Under the pieces are notes generated by a model. That model was given only the letters and a program-made list of their open reading frames with translations. It searched no databases and was not told the DNA's origin. The translations under genes and the position numbers were made by a program. Below are positions 1 through 12,000 of a DNA stretch of 64,000 nt, one piece after another (position 1 is the first letter of the stretch; every line of letters begins with the position of its first letter). Origin of the DNA: Marchantia polymorpha subsp. ruderalis (lineage: Eukaryota; Streptophyta; Marchantiopsida; Marchantiales; Marchantiaceae); the NCBI GenBank assembly GCA_037833965.1, contig AP031352.1, positions 16,224,501 through 16,288,500 of the forward strand. The letters are read 5' to 3'.

Positions 1-21
1 TCCTGTGTGGACTTGTAATAG

Positions 22-293
22 GTATCCCGGAACCAGTACTTGAAAGAGCAGCTGCGCGATCTGCAGAATTGGAGTCTTCTTGGGCTGAAAAGGACGGGAG
101 CCGCACTGAAGATAAATTAGACGTAGAAGTGCAAGGGTCGACCCCCTCCGATTCGAAGTTCCCAACGGAAGTGCTGGCATTTATCAAGAAACTACTCGAC
201 GACCTAGACAAGGGCGGTAATCCCGATGAGTTTATGTCTTCACAGGAGGCAGTACACCTGCTTTTGAAGCTCAATAATAAGGAGCTTTTATAG
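22..293 (+). CDS. MutS homologue (MSH6/MSH7-like), last exon only
   Basis: This is the C-terminal exon of a DNA mismatch-repair MutS protein; the rest lies left of the window. The reading frame follows a TAG acceptor at 19-21 and begins inside the Gly-Ile-Pro-Glu-Pro segment that follows the ATPase core in MSH proteins (IPEPVLERAAARSAELE). It ends with EAVHLLLKL, which resembles the EAVHKLL tail of human MSH6, and stops at 291-293 (TAG). MSH6-type proteins pair with MSH2 to recognise mismatches in the nucleus. MSH7, a plant paralogue, or MSH3 cannot be excluded from so short a piece. The 5' boundary is inferred from the splice site and the family pattern. Confidence 0.6.
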
Positions 294-1421
294 ATTAAGA
301 AGGGCAAAAGTCCATGAATCAGGCGATAAGCCTCTGTGTTCCTAATTTTGAAACCTTGAAGAAGCTGGTGGTGGTTAGCCGTATGAGTAGAGAGAGAAGA
401 GAGCGCAGGGAGTCATCACAACTTCGGGAAGGAACCTTATCCCATCCTGGGAATGTAGCTGTCTTGCGGATAGTAAGTGTACAGTTATTGTACTACCCAA
501 GAACTGCTACTTACATAGCCATTATGGTGGACATGGCATGTAGCACTGGACAGATTGTTGTAATTCGTTGCAATCAAATCAAGTTGTACATGGATATTCG
601 TTGTGGCAGGTACCACTGTGTCCTGCTGGTAAGTCCTGGATGCTGCAAAACCGATCTTTTGTACCTGAGACGATTTCTCTCTCGCAACAGCTCCCACCAC
701 CTCCCTGTCCGCTGGCTCTCTGAGAAAGCCCATTTTCCCAACGTCGACTCTCTGCCCTTCCTCCATCCACAACAGTCTTATCTGGTACACTCTTGCTCGA
801 GGACACCATCACAACACCAAGCTGGCATTATTGTTCCTCGAAATGATCTTTGGCAATGGGAGCCGAGTACACGCCAAGGTGTGGCGTCAAGTGGCAGAAG
901 AAGAACCTCGGAATGTCCAGACCGCAGCCTGCCACCCCCCAGGGGGACTGACTTTACCACATGTTTACCCGGCTGCCCGAAGGCATGGATCAGCGCCAAG
1001 TACAAGCCTCGTTGAGAACAGGTGGGCTCTCTGTACCGGTAATATCGGTTCCGACACACTCGCAGTCGAGGATCCCACGCCCCCAGCAGCGCATGCCCAA
1101 CGTCTCGTGTCAGTCCGGATGAGCATAACGTTGGGGGCGCAGCTGCCATGTTACGGTACGAGGAGGACGAGGCTCGACATACACGGAGAAAGGCCTGGCG
1201 GAATGTACGCGCCGGTAAGCAAGGAACCGACCCAACAAATTGGGAGAGCCGACCGGTACGACAGCCCTTGCGCCCCCCCGGGTTGACCGATGGGGGAGAT
1301 CTGCGGCCCCCATCGACGCAGGCATGATTGCCGATCCCGCGCAGCATTCCTAAACTCCCCTCCCTCCCTCCGTCCGACACGCTCGTACGCAGCAGCGACG
1401 ACAAGAGGAATGGCCGGGGGC

Positions 1422-1455
<34 letters not shown>

Positions 1456-1456
1456 G
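1422..1456. repeat. (GA)n microsatellite
   Basis: An almost pure GA tract interrupted by one T, followed by a G-rich run. GA tracts are common in plant promoters and 5' leaders, but no function is shown here. Confidence 0.9.
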
Positions 1457-1830
1457 GGGAGGGGGGAGGATGAAGGGAGTTTGGTAAGCATGCATCGGAT
1501 GCCAGAGGGGGCCTTGAAGTCGCAGGGTTTACCTTTGGTGCAGTGGAGTCGTGTGGAAGTTACGTACGGAAAAGGACGAGTTCGGGGGCGGGCTTGTCAT
1601 AGTCTTTGGGCGAAAAGGTGCAGCGCTGGGTGCAGCAGTCGGTGGCCGTTCTTACGTGAGCATTTTGGCGGTACGATGCTCCTTTGATTCCTGCCATGGA
1701 AGAGTGCGTGCGTCCGGTGTTCCTCTGAGAGAGCGAGTGCGGGAAGTGGGAGGGAGGGAGGCGGAGGCGGGTACAGATCTGGAGATGTGGGTGTGTAGTG
1801 GTAGATTCGCGTGAGCAGAAGAAGATCAGA

Positions 1831-1860
1831 GCAGCAGCAGCAGCCAGCAGCAGCAGCAGG
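1831..1860. repeat. (CAG)n microsatellite
   Basis: About nine CAG/GCA triplets with one interruption, followed by a run of G. It lies in the putative promoter or leader of the BTB gene. Confidence 0.9.
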
Positions 1861-2876
1861 GGGGGGGCAGGATGCATCTTCGCCGTGTGGCCGAGCACAT
1901 CCCAAACCAACGTCGCGGGCAACTTGTCCTGATGTAAGGCTCGGTAGGGTCTGCTGAGGCGTCCCGTTGTCGTCGTCCTCTGCTGCGTGGACCGACGACG
2001 AAGGAAACCTCTAGACTCGTCCGTCAAGCCCGAGGCCCCGAACATTGTCGTCCTCCCTCCTCCATCTTCATCTCCATGCCATGACATGCCATGCCAAGCC
2101 CAGCACAGGCAAGAGCACGCTTGTCATCCCCGAACCATGAACCTTCTGTTTGAAGAAGACGACTCTCTCGATTCGAGCAGCAGCACTTCCGACCCTTCCC
2201 CGGTGGACTGAAGATTGACCGTCACTCGTCACTCGTCACTCCTCGTGACTGATTATCATCATTGCTCCAGGGCGACACTGTGTCTTCACTCCCTTCCCTC
2301 CCTTCCTCACATCCTCGCACTCGGATCTCGAGTGGCTCCCCCTTCCTTCTCGTCCTGCTCTTCTCCTTGGTCTAGCTCGGTACATGAAGCACAAGCACGA
2401 AGCAGGCACGCGACAAGCCGATAGGCTCTGTGCGCCTTGTTCTGACGGACCACCTTCTGCGCTTCTCACTCCGACCCCGACCGTGATTCTGACCATCTCC
2501 GAGTCTTCTCCGAAATACTCGTATCTTCAAATTCTTCCAGCAGGTCGCGCGCAGCTGCAACTGGGGATTGGCACAGAAACGGGCTGGCTGTGAGCAGATG
2601 GATCTGTATTCGGTCGGAGCGTGTTGAGCGACGACCTCCTCGCGGAGAATCCTGCTTCGCTTTCCGCTACCTACTCGCGGGAGGTTGTTCAGGGAGGAGG
2701 CGTGCGACTCACATCTTCCCGTGAACTGGTGGGCAGGTGCTCGTCTCGTCTTAAACCTCTCACAGGCACCAGTACCCTCGTCGAGCTGTGTCAGCCAGGG
2801 AGGGAAGGAGGCAGGCAGGCAGGCAGTGGGTGCCTAGGTCTGGGAGGAGAGTTTGTAGATCGTCAAAACGGCGAAC

Positions 2877-4394
2877 ATGGATGCCAAGGGACTCACGTCC
2901 CAAAAGGAGCAGACGGCGGCGATGGCGGAGCTGATCGCCGATCTGCGGAAGATGATAAACAATCCCGAGTACAGCGACGTGGATTTCGTGTGTCAGGACA
3001 GGGTGCGAGTTCACGGCTGCCGACATTTCTTAACAGCCAGGTCGCCGGTGCTCAAGCGGATGCTCGTGCCGGGCACGAGAGAGCTTCCTCTGCCCGACAT
3101 ATCGTCCACCGTGCTGCTGTCGCTCTTGGAGTATCTGTACACCGGCACGATGGTCGAGTACGCTCCTCTCAACTCCAGAAAAGCGTACGAGGTGATCACG
3201 GGCGCCAGATACTTCCAGCTCCAGCATGTGGATAAGCTGACCCGAGAATTTCTTGTGAACAGCACGGCCACGGTGGGCGATGACCTCACCAAGGCTGCGC
3301 TGCGGCTTTCTGTGGCTTTGGAGTTCGGGACTCTATCGAGCGAGCTCGAAATTCTATCCATCGAATTCGTCCGAGTGTTGAATTCGAAGAACATGGAGCC
3401 CGTCCACCTGCAAGCTCTGTCGGAGAAGGCCTTCCGGTACTTCCTGCACAAGACGAAGAGCAAGAGCGAGCTGGGAACTCTTTCTTTTGGAGAGTATTTG
3501 CGCTTCAGACAAATCATCCTCTGGTGCGCCAGCCAAGTCTGCCCCGAGGAAGCGGCCGATGTTGTGAACCTGTCCCTTCCGGATTCGAAGGGCGCTTTGA
3601 TGTTTTTGCGAGACTCGAGCAAGGCTCCAGCCACAGACGAAGCTCAGTGGAGCTACCTCCGATCCATTCTGCTCAGAAAAGAAGACCCTGGGAATCCCAT
3701 GGCCAGCCTCTTGTCCCTGGTCGACCTACGACGCATTCACCCCGAGCTCCTGATGAAGGTCGTGGAGCCCCTGCACCTGGTGCCTCCGGCCGACGTGCTC
3801 AAAGCCTACCAATTCCAGGCCCTCGAGAGACCTCGCATGTTCGCCAAGGATTCGGTGTGCACGTGGGAACACGGGACTGCGTACAAAACCATAGGCGATG
3901 GATCCACTCTTCAGAAGGTGGAGGCTGAGATCGGATTCGCCAGAGCCACGATTGCCATTTTCAGGCCGTTCGGTATCTACGAATGGGACATAATCATCGA
4001 ACAGTTGTGCCACCAGTTCTGCGAGATCGGGTTCCATTTTGTGAGTCGGTTGCAGTCGGGAAAAATCAACTTCAATGGGAGCACTTTAGCTCAGCAACCC
4101 ACCGGATGGGCTTTGAACATGGACATCACAGAGGGCACGCGGATCAACTTCCGAGGTGGGGAAGGGACGCCTATCTGGGTACCCTACGAGAAGGATTTTG
4201 GACATGTGAATGCCAGAATCAGAGTTCAACTCGATTTGTATGAGCGAGTGTGCTCCTTCTCTGTGGACGGAGATGAATTCCAGCTGGCTTGGAGTCACCT
4301 CCTCGACGGGATATACTTTCCTGCTGTGTCTCTGGGCAAAGGGAACGAAGGCAGAGTTCGCATCGAGTTGGTCAGTGGCTTCGATCTTTTGTAG
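2877..4394 (+). CDS. BTB/POZ-BACK protein with SPRY-like C-terminus
   Basis: This is a single-exon frame of 505 residues. Residues about 25-130 form a BTB/POZ domain (YSDVDFVCQDRVRVHGCRHF, then LTARSPVLKRML and LLEYLYTG). BTB domains dimerise and usually recruit substrates to CUL3 ubiquitin ligases. The middle (about 140-260) is helical and fits a BACK linker. The last about 170 residues (YEWDIIIE, EIGFHFV, CSFSVDGDEF, YFPAVSLG) resemble a SPRY/concanavalin-type beta sandwich, which would be the substrate-binding part. The start ATG is the first in this frame after a long pyrimidine-rich leader, and the stop is TAG. A role as a CUL3 adaptor is inference; target and pathway are unknown. Confidence 0.85.
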   Translation: MDAKGLTSQKEQTAAMAELIADLRKMINNPEYSDVDFVCQDRVRVHGCRHFLTARSPVLKRMLVPGTRELPLPDISSTVLLSLLEYLYTGTMVEYAPLNSRKAYEVITGARYFQLQHVDKLTREFLVNSTATVGDDLTKAALRLSVALEFGTLSSELEILSIEFVRVLNSKNMEPVHLQALSEKAFRYFLHKTKSKSELGTLSFGEYLRFRQIILWCASQVCPEEAADVVNLSLPDSKGALMFLRDSSKAPATDEAQWSYLRSILLRKEDPGNPMASLLSLVDLRRIHPELLMKVVEPLHLVPPADVLKAYQFQALERPRMFAKDSVCTWEHGTAYKTIGDGSTLQKVEAEIGFARATIAIFRPFGIYEWDIIIEQLCHQFCEIGFHFVSRLQSGKINFNGSTLAQQPTGWALNMDITEGTRINFRGGEGTPIWVPYEKDFGHVNARIRVQLDLYERVCSFSVDGDEFQLAWSHLLDGIYFPAVSLGKGNEGRVRIELVSGFDLL

Positions 4395-6439
4395 ATCGGA
4401 AGGCCAAATTTCAAGGACACATGACACTACCTCCTGAGCAGGTTCACAGTGTATACATTTTGAGTCAGAGAATCGATACACGCATTTTGCATTGTAATTT
4501 GGGTTTTGAGGCAGATAGTTGCTACGATATGGCGACCTAGGTACAACCGGAATTTGCAGCTCGAGCAGAGCAGCTTTCTTGGTGGAGGATGAAATTGGAA
4601 CAGTCCTGCTGAGTTCTCATTCGTGGTTTTGATCCCGGGTGAATCCGAGTCAGTGAGGTTGCAGGTTAGTGAGGACATGGCTAGTCGGTTTGAGTAGCTA
4701 CGGAGATCGTGTATAGAGATTAGGAGTTAGGCCATAGGACAATGGAACGCTGATGAAGTGTAGGTCTTGAAGCACAACGGGGCTGTCATCTCGATTCCAT
4801 ATTTCAGGCAAGCAAGATTGGACTGGCCGGCTGGACTGCCGTATCATCGATCCAAATCCTGGATCGATGAAGGTCCGGATTGAGAGCCGGATAAATTGGC
4901 TTGGGCTTGCATGCACGTGAAGCTTCAGACCATGCACTTCATAGGTCTGGCAGAGATCAGTTTGAAGGCAAGTATCGTTTTGTGGGTGTACATAAGAGTG
5001 AAATTCAGAAGAGGAGCAGGATTACATCAACCCGAGCTCTGGGATTTGGTCAAACTACAGAGAGCGTCATCAATTTCTGGATTGAGTTGGAAATCTCTCA
5101 TCTTTAACTTGGGTCTGTACGAATGGGGGATGGTGCGTGTCAGAGCTACTTTAAACATGAGATTGAATATTTGAAGTTTATTGGTGGTTTGTATACTTTG
5201 TCCGGCCCAATGATCTGTCACTGGTGTCTGTGGCCATGCGATAAGATTTGTTTTCTTCTGAAATGACAACTGTTGAATCATTTTTCGGGGGAATCTCCGC
5301 AACTTTTGTGTAAGAATGGTGGCTTGTTTTGTTTGGAAATTTGCTTCGATGGTTGTTGACCTAAGGCGGTCCGTTCGTTCTATGACATATTCCATTCTTA
5401 AGGAATGGAATATGTCCTGTTGATAAGACTGTACCTTTCAGGTGCTGTCGATTAACTGCACGAAGTTGTCTGTTGTATCATCACTACTATTAGGAAGCGA
5501 CATACTAAGTACTCATATCTTCATTCCCTCACAACTTACATGGGACAATATGCAGAATGTTTCTGCTTTTGTACTCTTCGGCATTTGGTTTTAGCTGTCA
5601 CTTGGACATACACGGTTTCAAAAATCCTTTTTGTGTGCTGCTTAATGTATGATCTCAGAATTTTGGACATAAGTGTTTCACTGTCCACATCAATGATCCA
5701 GTATGTTGTAGATTTAGAAGATACATTTCTGCTATTCTCAGAAGTGATGTGATATGTGATACTGTGCAACGTTTCGACATCAACGACAGAAGACATCTCT
5801 TTCAATGACCCCACTTTCTATCTGCAGAAATTCGGGTATCTGTTCCAGCAGTAACTTGGCGTAATTTGGCGCAGTCCAACTCCATCCTTGAGTTCATTAA
5901 TAAGAGTATTTGGGACTGCAAGACTCCACAACTATAGGACAACATATCTCCGTCTGCGTCACGATGCTCACACACCGTCGATCGCCTGATGACACAATGG
6001 TTGAGAATATCTCCACAGCTCAAGTCCATTTCCCCTCATCATTTTTTCCACGTGCTATCCATCTGTGGTGACCCTCCCCCGTTTAAGTACCGATAACCAG
6101 ACTGTGTTGTCCTTGGCAGCTAAAATGTACGGACAATGGTGACAACGAACTTCAAGAGAGTCGTACTCATGATGCGGCAATTACAAGAATATTGAAGGAT
6201 TCGACTCGACACATAGATATAAACAGCTTTCCCAATTCATTGCTGAGGAATTATTAATTGGGCTAACATGAGAAGTTTACACGATTGCGTATTCACTAAC
6301 TTCAATTCTCAGGTTTCAGTGGCATAATTTGAAATACCTCTTGGCACCACTCTACAAAGCTGTGCAAAACTACCCGAAATATGGATACATGGGAAGTGGG
6401 TGGGCATCAGTGGAACGAGCTCTCTCAATTATGTACAGT
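4395..6439. other. Intergenic between convergent BTB gene and NDC80
   Basis: This contains the 3' UTRs of the two convergent genes and no other recognisable coding sequence. The only structure seen is the 33-nt palindrome at 5384-5416. Confidence 0.6.
5384..5416. repeat. Short perfect palindrome (14-bp arms)
   Basis: The arms at 5384-5397 and 5403-5416 are perfect reverse complements (GACATATTCCATTC / GAATGGAATATGTC) with a 5-nt centre. It lies between convergent genes. It could be a hairpin in a 3' UTR or a decayed inverted-repeat element. Confidence 0.8.
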
Positions 6440-9008
6440 TCAAGGGGACAAAAGCAACTCATGGAAGACTTGCGTAGATTGGATCGAAACATCCGTAACT
6501 CGCTTCAGCATTGCTTGCGTCCGTTCTTTTGTGCTCAAAATAATCTCCAAAATTTCGGTTCCTTCATTCTTCTCGAACTCAATCTCTTCCTGACAAATCC
6601 TCAGTGTGTTATCCAACTCCACTTGCAACTCCTGCAATGACAACGAGGGGAGACTCGTGAGGATGTTCTCGTGCCGACATGATATGGCTATCTGGTGAAA
6701 AGATCCAAACATTCGTCAGTCACTGGGAGTTGGTACTTACCCTCAGTCGTTGCTCGACATCAACTTGGAGCTTTCGAAATTCAGCTTCTTCTGTAACTGT
6801 CCTCATCTCGTATTCCTCTCGCTCTGCTATCTTGGCAGCCAGGATTGCGTTTAATTTGTCCATCCTCACATTGTACTGGGCTTCGAGCTGTGACAATGGT
6901 TCCAAGCGTTGAGAATATTTAAGGGCAGGCAAGATCACTTCCAAAGCATTTAACAGGAGGCTGAAGGTACGATTTTTTCTAGTTTGGACACCTGTTCAGC
7001 GAATTGACAAATTTACCTTCTTTATGTGTGCAGTCGCGGCTGCAATTTGCTCTGCCTTCTTCCGACCTGCAATCTCCCTGGAGAATATTTGTTGCTGAAG
7101 TTTCAGCGTCTCAGGTTCAAGTTCTTCAGTCAATCTCTTCCTACAAGTGTCCATAAGCTCCGTGAATCCAGGTTTGAGTACAGTCTTCAGTGTTCCCCCG
7201 AGGATTTCGTCGGGAGTGTCGGCTCTGGGCTGGAGCTTGATTTCAAATTGGTAGGCCTCATGGGAGTCCTCCCCTGTGGTCGGCTTCAGCCTTCAGAGCC
7301 AAAATAAGAAGAGTTAACAAACCCGATGGTCAAATGTGAAAGTAAGAGGAATTATGCATGTCTCAAAATGAGACAAACTGAATGGCACGATTAAAAACTG
7401 AACGAATGAATATTTTCTTCTCATTTGCTTAAGACAATAGACCCCAAGCCCAAGCTGAGAGGTACTAGTGACTAGTCTCAGAACGTTTGATGGTACTTGT
7501 GATGTTTTACCAACAGATAACGTTGTCCGTACCCATGAGGAAATTTTGTGAAACAGAGCTGCAGGGTGTGTGGATCAGAGAACAAACCTTTGGCAGCTGT
7601 CATTGAACTGATTAACTTTAGTCTCCAGGTCTCGAAGTTTCTTAGACGATTGCACTTCGAAATTCCAAGCTGCCTTCTCCAGTTCTTCCTTCCTACTCAT
7701 CAGAGATTGCAGATTCACGTCCAGTATTTCTTTTTCCTTGAGCATCTTCTCGACATCGGCGGCGTTGATCTGCTGCGCCGCGACCGTCTCCTTCAACTCT
7801 TCGTTTTCCTTCAGAGTATTCAGGACCTCCTCTTTCTTTGTTGTTAGCTCCTGCCTTTTTTCGTTTACCTTTTTCTCCAGCGCTTGCTTGTGAGCCGTGA
7901 ATCCCGTTATGATTTGGTTGAACTTCACAATGTCATCCTGGAAGTCACGTTTCTTTGTTTCCAGAGCAACCAGAGGTGACATTTCGTTCTTGGCCCGCTG
8001 CATTTCCTCCTTCAGCTTATTCAGGGTGGCCTGAAGTTGCTCACATTCAGCGGCATCCTTCTCTTTCTCTTGTACAAATTGCTTGCGAAATTCTTCGTCC
8101 AGACGATCAACCTCATCATCCTTACCCGCGAGGTAGTTCATGTAGTTTTCGTTGATGTAGTCTGTCAACAAGTTGCCCCTCACGTCATCGAATGGCGAGA
8201 AATCAGGCCCCTCAGAAGACGACTCCATAGCCACGAGAAGCTGCGACAGCCATGTAAGAGCTGCAAGAAGCGAAGGCCATGAAACTGGACTCCCGGCTGC
8301 ATAGAGCGCACTTCGACTGATCTGAACGGGATATCCGATCCGCTTGAAGAAGATGGGGACATCCTCTTCGATTTTCATAAACTTGTAGTTTGGGTCGACT
8401 TGATGAAACAGAAATTGTATTATGCTGGTCACATCTTTGCTGGAAGGGGCCTGGAGGACCTTTGGAGATACAGCATTGACATAGCCATGCGTGGTGAGGT
8501 AGTTGCAGAGATTTCGTATGCAATCCTGAAATAAAGAGGGCAATCGAAGGGATGAGAAGGGGGGAACAAACTGAAGCAAACAGAGTGCACTTCCACCTTG
8601 TTTCAAGTTTATTGTCTATATGTAGGAGAATACAATACCAATCGCAAGCGAGAGAATGGGCGTCATGCTAGGAAGTAGATTCCTGCGTAGAATTAAACAC
8701 TGCAACGGAAGTAGCGACAAACACAAGTTTCCCAAACAATAAAATGGGAAATCCACTTCACTGTAAAACGATACCTGTTGGAATGCTCGATCGCCGATGG
8801 GCCGCGTCTCAGTTTGTGTGCCGGATCCTTTTCCCATCATGCTGGAACGACGTCCCATGGAGGGACGACTGGGCTTGATGACATTGGAAGCCCCAGCCGG
8901 AGGTGGTCTGGGAATCAAGGAACCGCGCGATCCTTTGGCCCGCCCATTCGTGGCACCTCGAGTGTTGAGCTGCGAGGGGCTCATGCTGCCCAGAGTTGCT
9001 CGACGCAT
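6440..9008 (-). CDS. NDC80: Kinetochore protein NDC80/HEC1
   Basis: NDC80 is the microtubule-binding subunit of the outer-kinetochore Ndc80 complex (with NUF2, SPC24 and SPC25). Exons on the minus strand: 9008-8775, 8525-7588, 7290-7017, 6960-6741 and 6631-6440. Exon 1 gives a basic, Ser/Pro/Arg-rich tail of 78 residues, as in other NDC80 proteins. Exon 2 carries the calponin-homology domain (CIRNLCNYLTTHGY, FLFHQVDPNYKF, DVPIFFKRIGYP, LLAALTWL) and then a long coiled coil that fills the remaining exons. The predicted length is about 618 residues. The ATG at 9008 is the first in frame after an upstream TGA at 9107-9105. Phases close at every junction except exon 3/4, where the obvious GTAAAT donor (7016) and CAG acceptor (6961) leave one extra base. 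A donor at 7008 would restore the frame, so that junction is uncertain. Confidence 0.9.
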
Positions 9009-12000
9009 CGTCCTAGAAAGCGCTAAGCTAATGTCTCGACCTACGCTAAGAGTTCCTGATATCACCGGCCTCGAAACTGAAAATCTGCAGACTTCAGTGG
9101 AGTCTCAATGAATCCCACTCCATGTAGACATCTCTTTTCATCTGTCACCAAAATTGCATGCAATGGGGACCTCCGCCCGGGCGTCTAGACTCCACCCTCT
9201 CCGCCTTCTCCTGCATCGCCTCTCCAGCTCCACCTCCGGCATCTCAAATGCGCAACCATTATACCGTGACACACGCACCTAGCTCCCCTCTCCAATCCCC
9301 TGGCTTCTCCACTCCACCTCCTCCATGATCGACGTCTCTCGCCCCCAATTCCAAGCCAAGAATCCTCCGACTACAGAGCAATGCAGAAGCAGCAACAGCT
9401 ATTCAACAAGAGGTTGAATAATCGACCGCAGGGACAATGAACGAATGAACGAGAGATTGATGCTCGTGCTCAAAAAGGGACGCACGCGGAAGAGAGCGGC
9501 AAGAGGGAGCCCAGACGGCCAGCGACTAAGAGGGCATCTGCTCGCGCTTCAGAGTTTGAATTGAAATGGGCGAGCGAGCAGAGACACCGAGCCCCCGTCG
9601 GAGAGGCGTTGCGGAGCCTGCCCCACGCGCCAGGCGGGAAGAGTTTGAACTCCAGCCTCCTCCCCCTCCTTCCGCTTGCGCTCTCTCTCTCTCTCTCTCT
9701 CTCTATTCGAATATCTGCATGACCCCGGCCTTTGAACACTCTGGCGCTACTTTGTCGCCCCTGCTAAATCATCCTCCGCTTTCTCTGTCATGTCCTTGTG
9801 CTTTTCACGCAAATTCCAAGGGACCATTTAGGTAAGTGCCTAAATTTCGCCAGTGTGCCTAAATTCAGAGGATTTTTGGACAGTTCAGTTACATAAATGC
9901 AAAAGTCCTTCCTGCTCCGGACTGTTGATTGAAACGGGGTCTTAGGCCATTTGCACACTAAGAAATCAAATCAGTTTTACAATGTGAGTTCTAATATTTT
10001 TGTATGCCTTGCTTATAACACGTCCTTCCCAAACTCCAGGATTTATTTCCATTGACAGGAGCACGCATTTTGGTCGTTCATACTCAACTCTAACATTCTC
10101 CGGACACCAGCACTGCAATTCACAGATTCCCGAGCAAAATATGTAAGGTGAACATTCGGAATCTCCAATAAAGTGACGGAACCCAATCGTTTACCTACTT
10201 GCTTCCATACGCATTACACTATAAGCTTGTAAAGTTCGAGTACGTTGTAGTCGAAAGAAAGTGCAAGCTTCTTATCATATTGTGCGTGATCATTATTTTG
10301 GACATGTTTAGAAGTAAAAAGATTTATCATTCTCTTTGACTTATTTTCCAATCCAGTTTCGTCAAGGTATATATTATCGAAGAAAAAAAAAACCATGCGA
10401 TAGTAATCTAGAGTGGTCTGAGTTCTGTAAATTATTTTTTAAAATGAAATAGTCTGCATGTTCTATGGCGAAGTGTTGCCAGTTTGGGTTGGTCACATTT
10501 GATAGTGCATTACCTCTTTTCTGGGAACGGCTGGCATAGGCGTGCTTCTGGACGTTATCTGCAATCGAGTATTACCAACGCAGGAGGAGGAAACTGGATG
10601 TTGTCGGAGCATTGAGAGGGTCCTCTGGTCGATTTCGCTTCCAATTTCGGTCCGAATATGACTAAAATGGCAGAGTGGGAAAATTTGGCGGGGGAATCCA
10701 TTCCTCGGACCTCCCGTCACCGAATTGCTGTCTGATTCATTCGAGGTTTTCTCGCGAGGACAGCGTCCACGTCAGCGAGTCGACCATTTGAAATTCCCGC
10801 TATGTAGGGCGAGTGCAGGCTAGGACCGGCGGACCCACCCGCCGGGACGACGTCGTCGTTGCCGCTCACCTTCCCGGGGGATAGGGAGAGAGAGCGGCGA
10901 CGCCGGGGACGCAAATGTTGCTCTCCTGCCCACCTCGTAAGGTCCACGACTGCAGCCGGCGGCACCGGTGTTCGGACGTCGTAAGTGTAACCACGTGAAG
11001 GAGATGGAGCCGGTTAGAGTCTAACTTGGAGAGCTTGGAGATCGAGGTCGCATCCTACGGTGCAGAACGTGAATGGACCGATCGGCAGATTCAGCAGAGC
11101 GCGCGCTCGAGTACAGTACGCGACGGACGCGACGAGCATATTTCCTCGTCGTCACCCGAGCGCGGTCACTGACAGTCGGCCAGGGAGACCACTGTCGGTT
11201 GTTGCTGCAGTCTGCCTCGTCGGCGTCGCAAGCGTGACCGGCTGCGTGTGCGGGGAAACCTCCGGGTCTGCAATTTCGGTGTTTTGAAGATTGCCGCACC
11301 CGAATCTCGTATTCTCTTTCCGAGTCAGTGGGCTGGGAGGCAAATTTTAAATGGCCATCAGCAGTCCCCTCAGTGGCTCTCTCGTACTGCTTCTGAGGAA
11401 TTTAGGATGCCACAGTCTGTCATTGTGATCAGCCCGTAGTCTGGCACTTTTCCCTTGTGCAGGTGGAGTTTTGGTTCCAATTTTACACGTTCCGAACGAC
11501 CTCGCTCGTGCTCTGACATTCTGGACTCTTTGCTGTTGAGACGGTTGGATCGGTGAAGTCATTTTTCCTTTAGTGTTTCTGGACGGTGTGGTCTTGCTTC
11601 TTTTGAGTCTGGTGGCAGGTGCCAGGGCGTCCATTTTGGTTGCCTTTTTCTGATTACGGTTGTGCTTTGCAAATTCCTCTCTGGAAGTTTGTTTGGACGA
11701 TTTTGCCGACAATTTTTGTGCTCATTGTTGTGAAGTTGGGATCGCTCATGTCATCGAGGTCAGATTCCTGATACTACGGTGGTCTCTGCGCTCACGGTCT
11801 ATGATCTCCTAAATGCCGAGCTCGAAGTAGCACCCGGATGTTTTGGAATCCTGGTTTATCTGTACTGACCTCCCTGAGTTTGTGCGGCGCAAGGTGTGAA
11901 CAGAACATTGCTGTTAATTTGATTCAAGTTTGTGCCGGGCAAATTCACTCGTTATACGCCCCATTTTTGGGATGCGCGCAAATTGTCGTGCGTACAGTCA

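Larger units (their letters stand above)
294..2876. other. Intergenic: MSH 3' flank and BTB-gene 5' flank
   Basis: No gene is recognised here. The first few hundred bases should be the 3' UTR of the MutS gene. The stretch just upstream of 2877 is pyrimidine- and GC-rich and is probably the long 5' UTR and promoter of the BTB gene. It contains GA and CAG microsatellites and a short CACTCGT repeat near 2221-2242. Overlapping open frames on both strands lack codon coherence or family resemblance. Confidence 0.6.

Noticed and set aside
778..1491. 237-codon minus-strand frame with a Leu/Ser-rich start
   Set aside because: The apparent hydrophobic start comes from the GA/CT microsatellite, and overlapping frames on the other strand are equally long.
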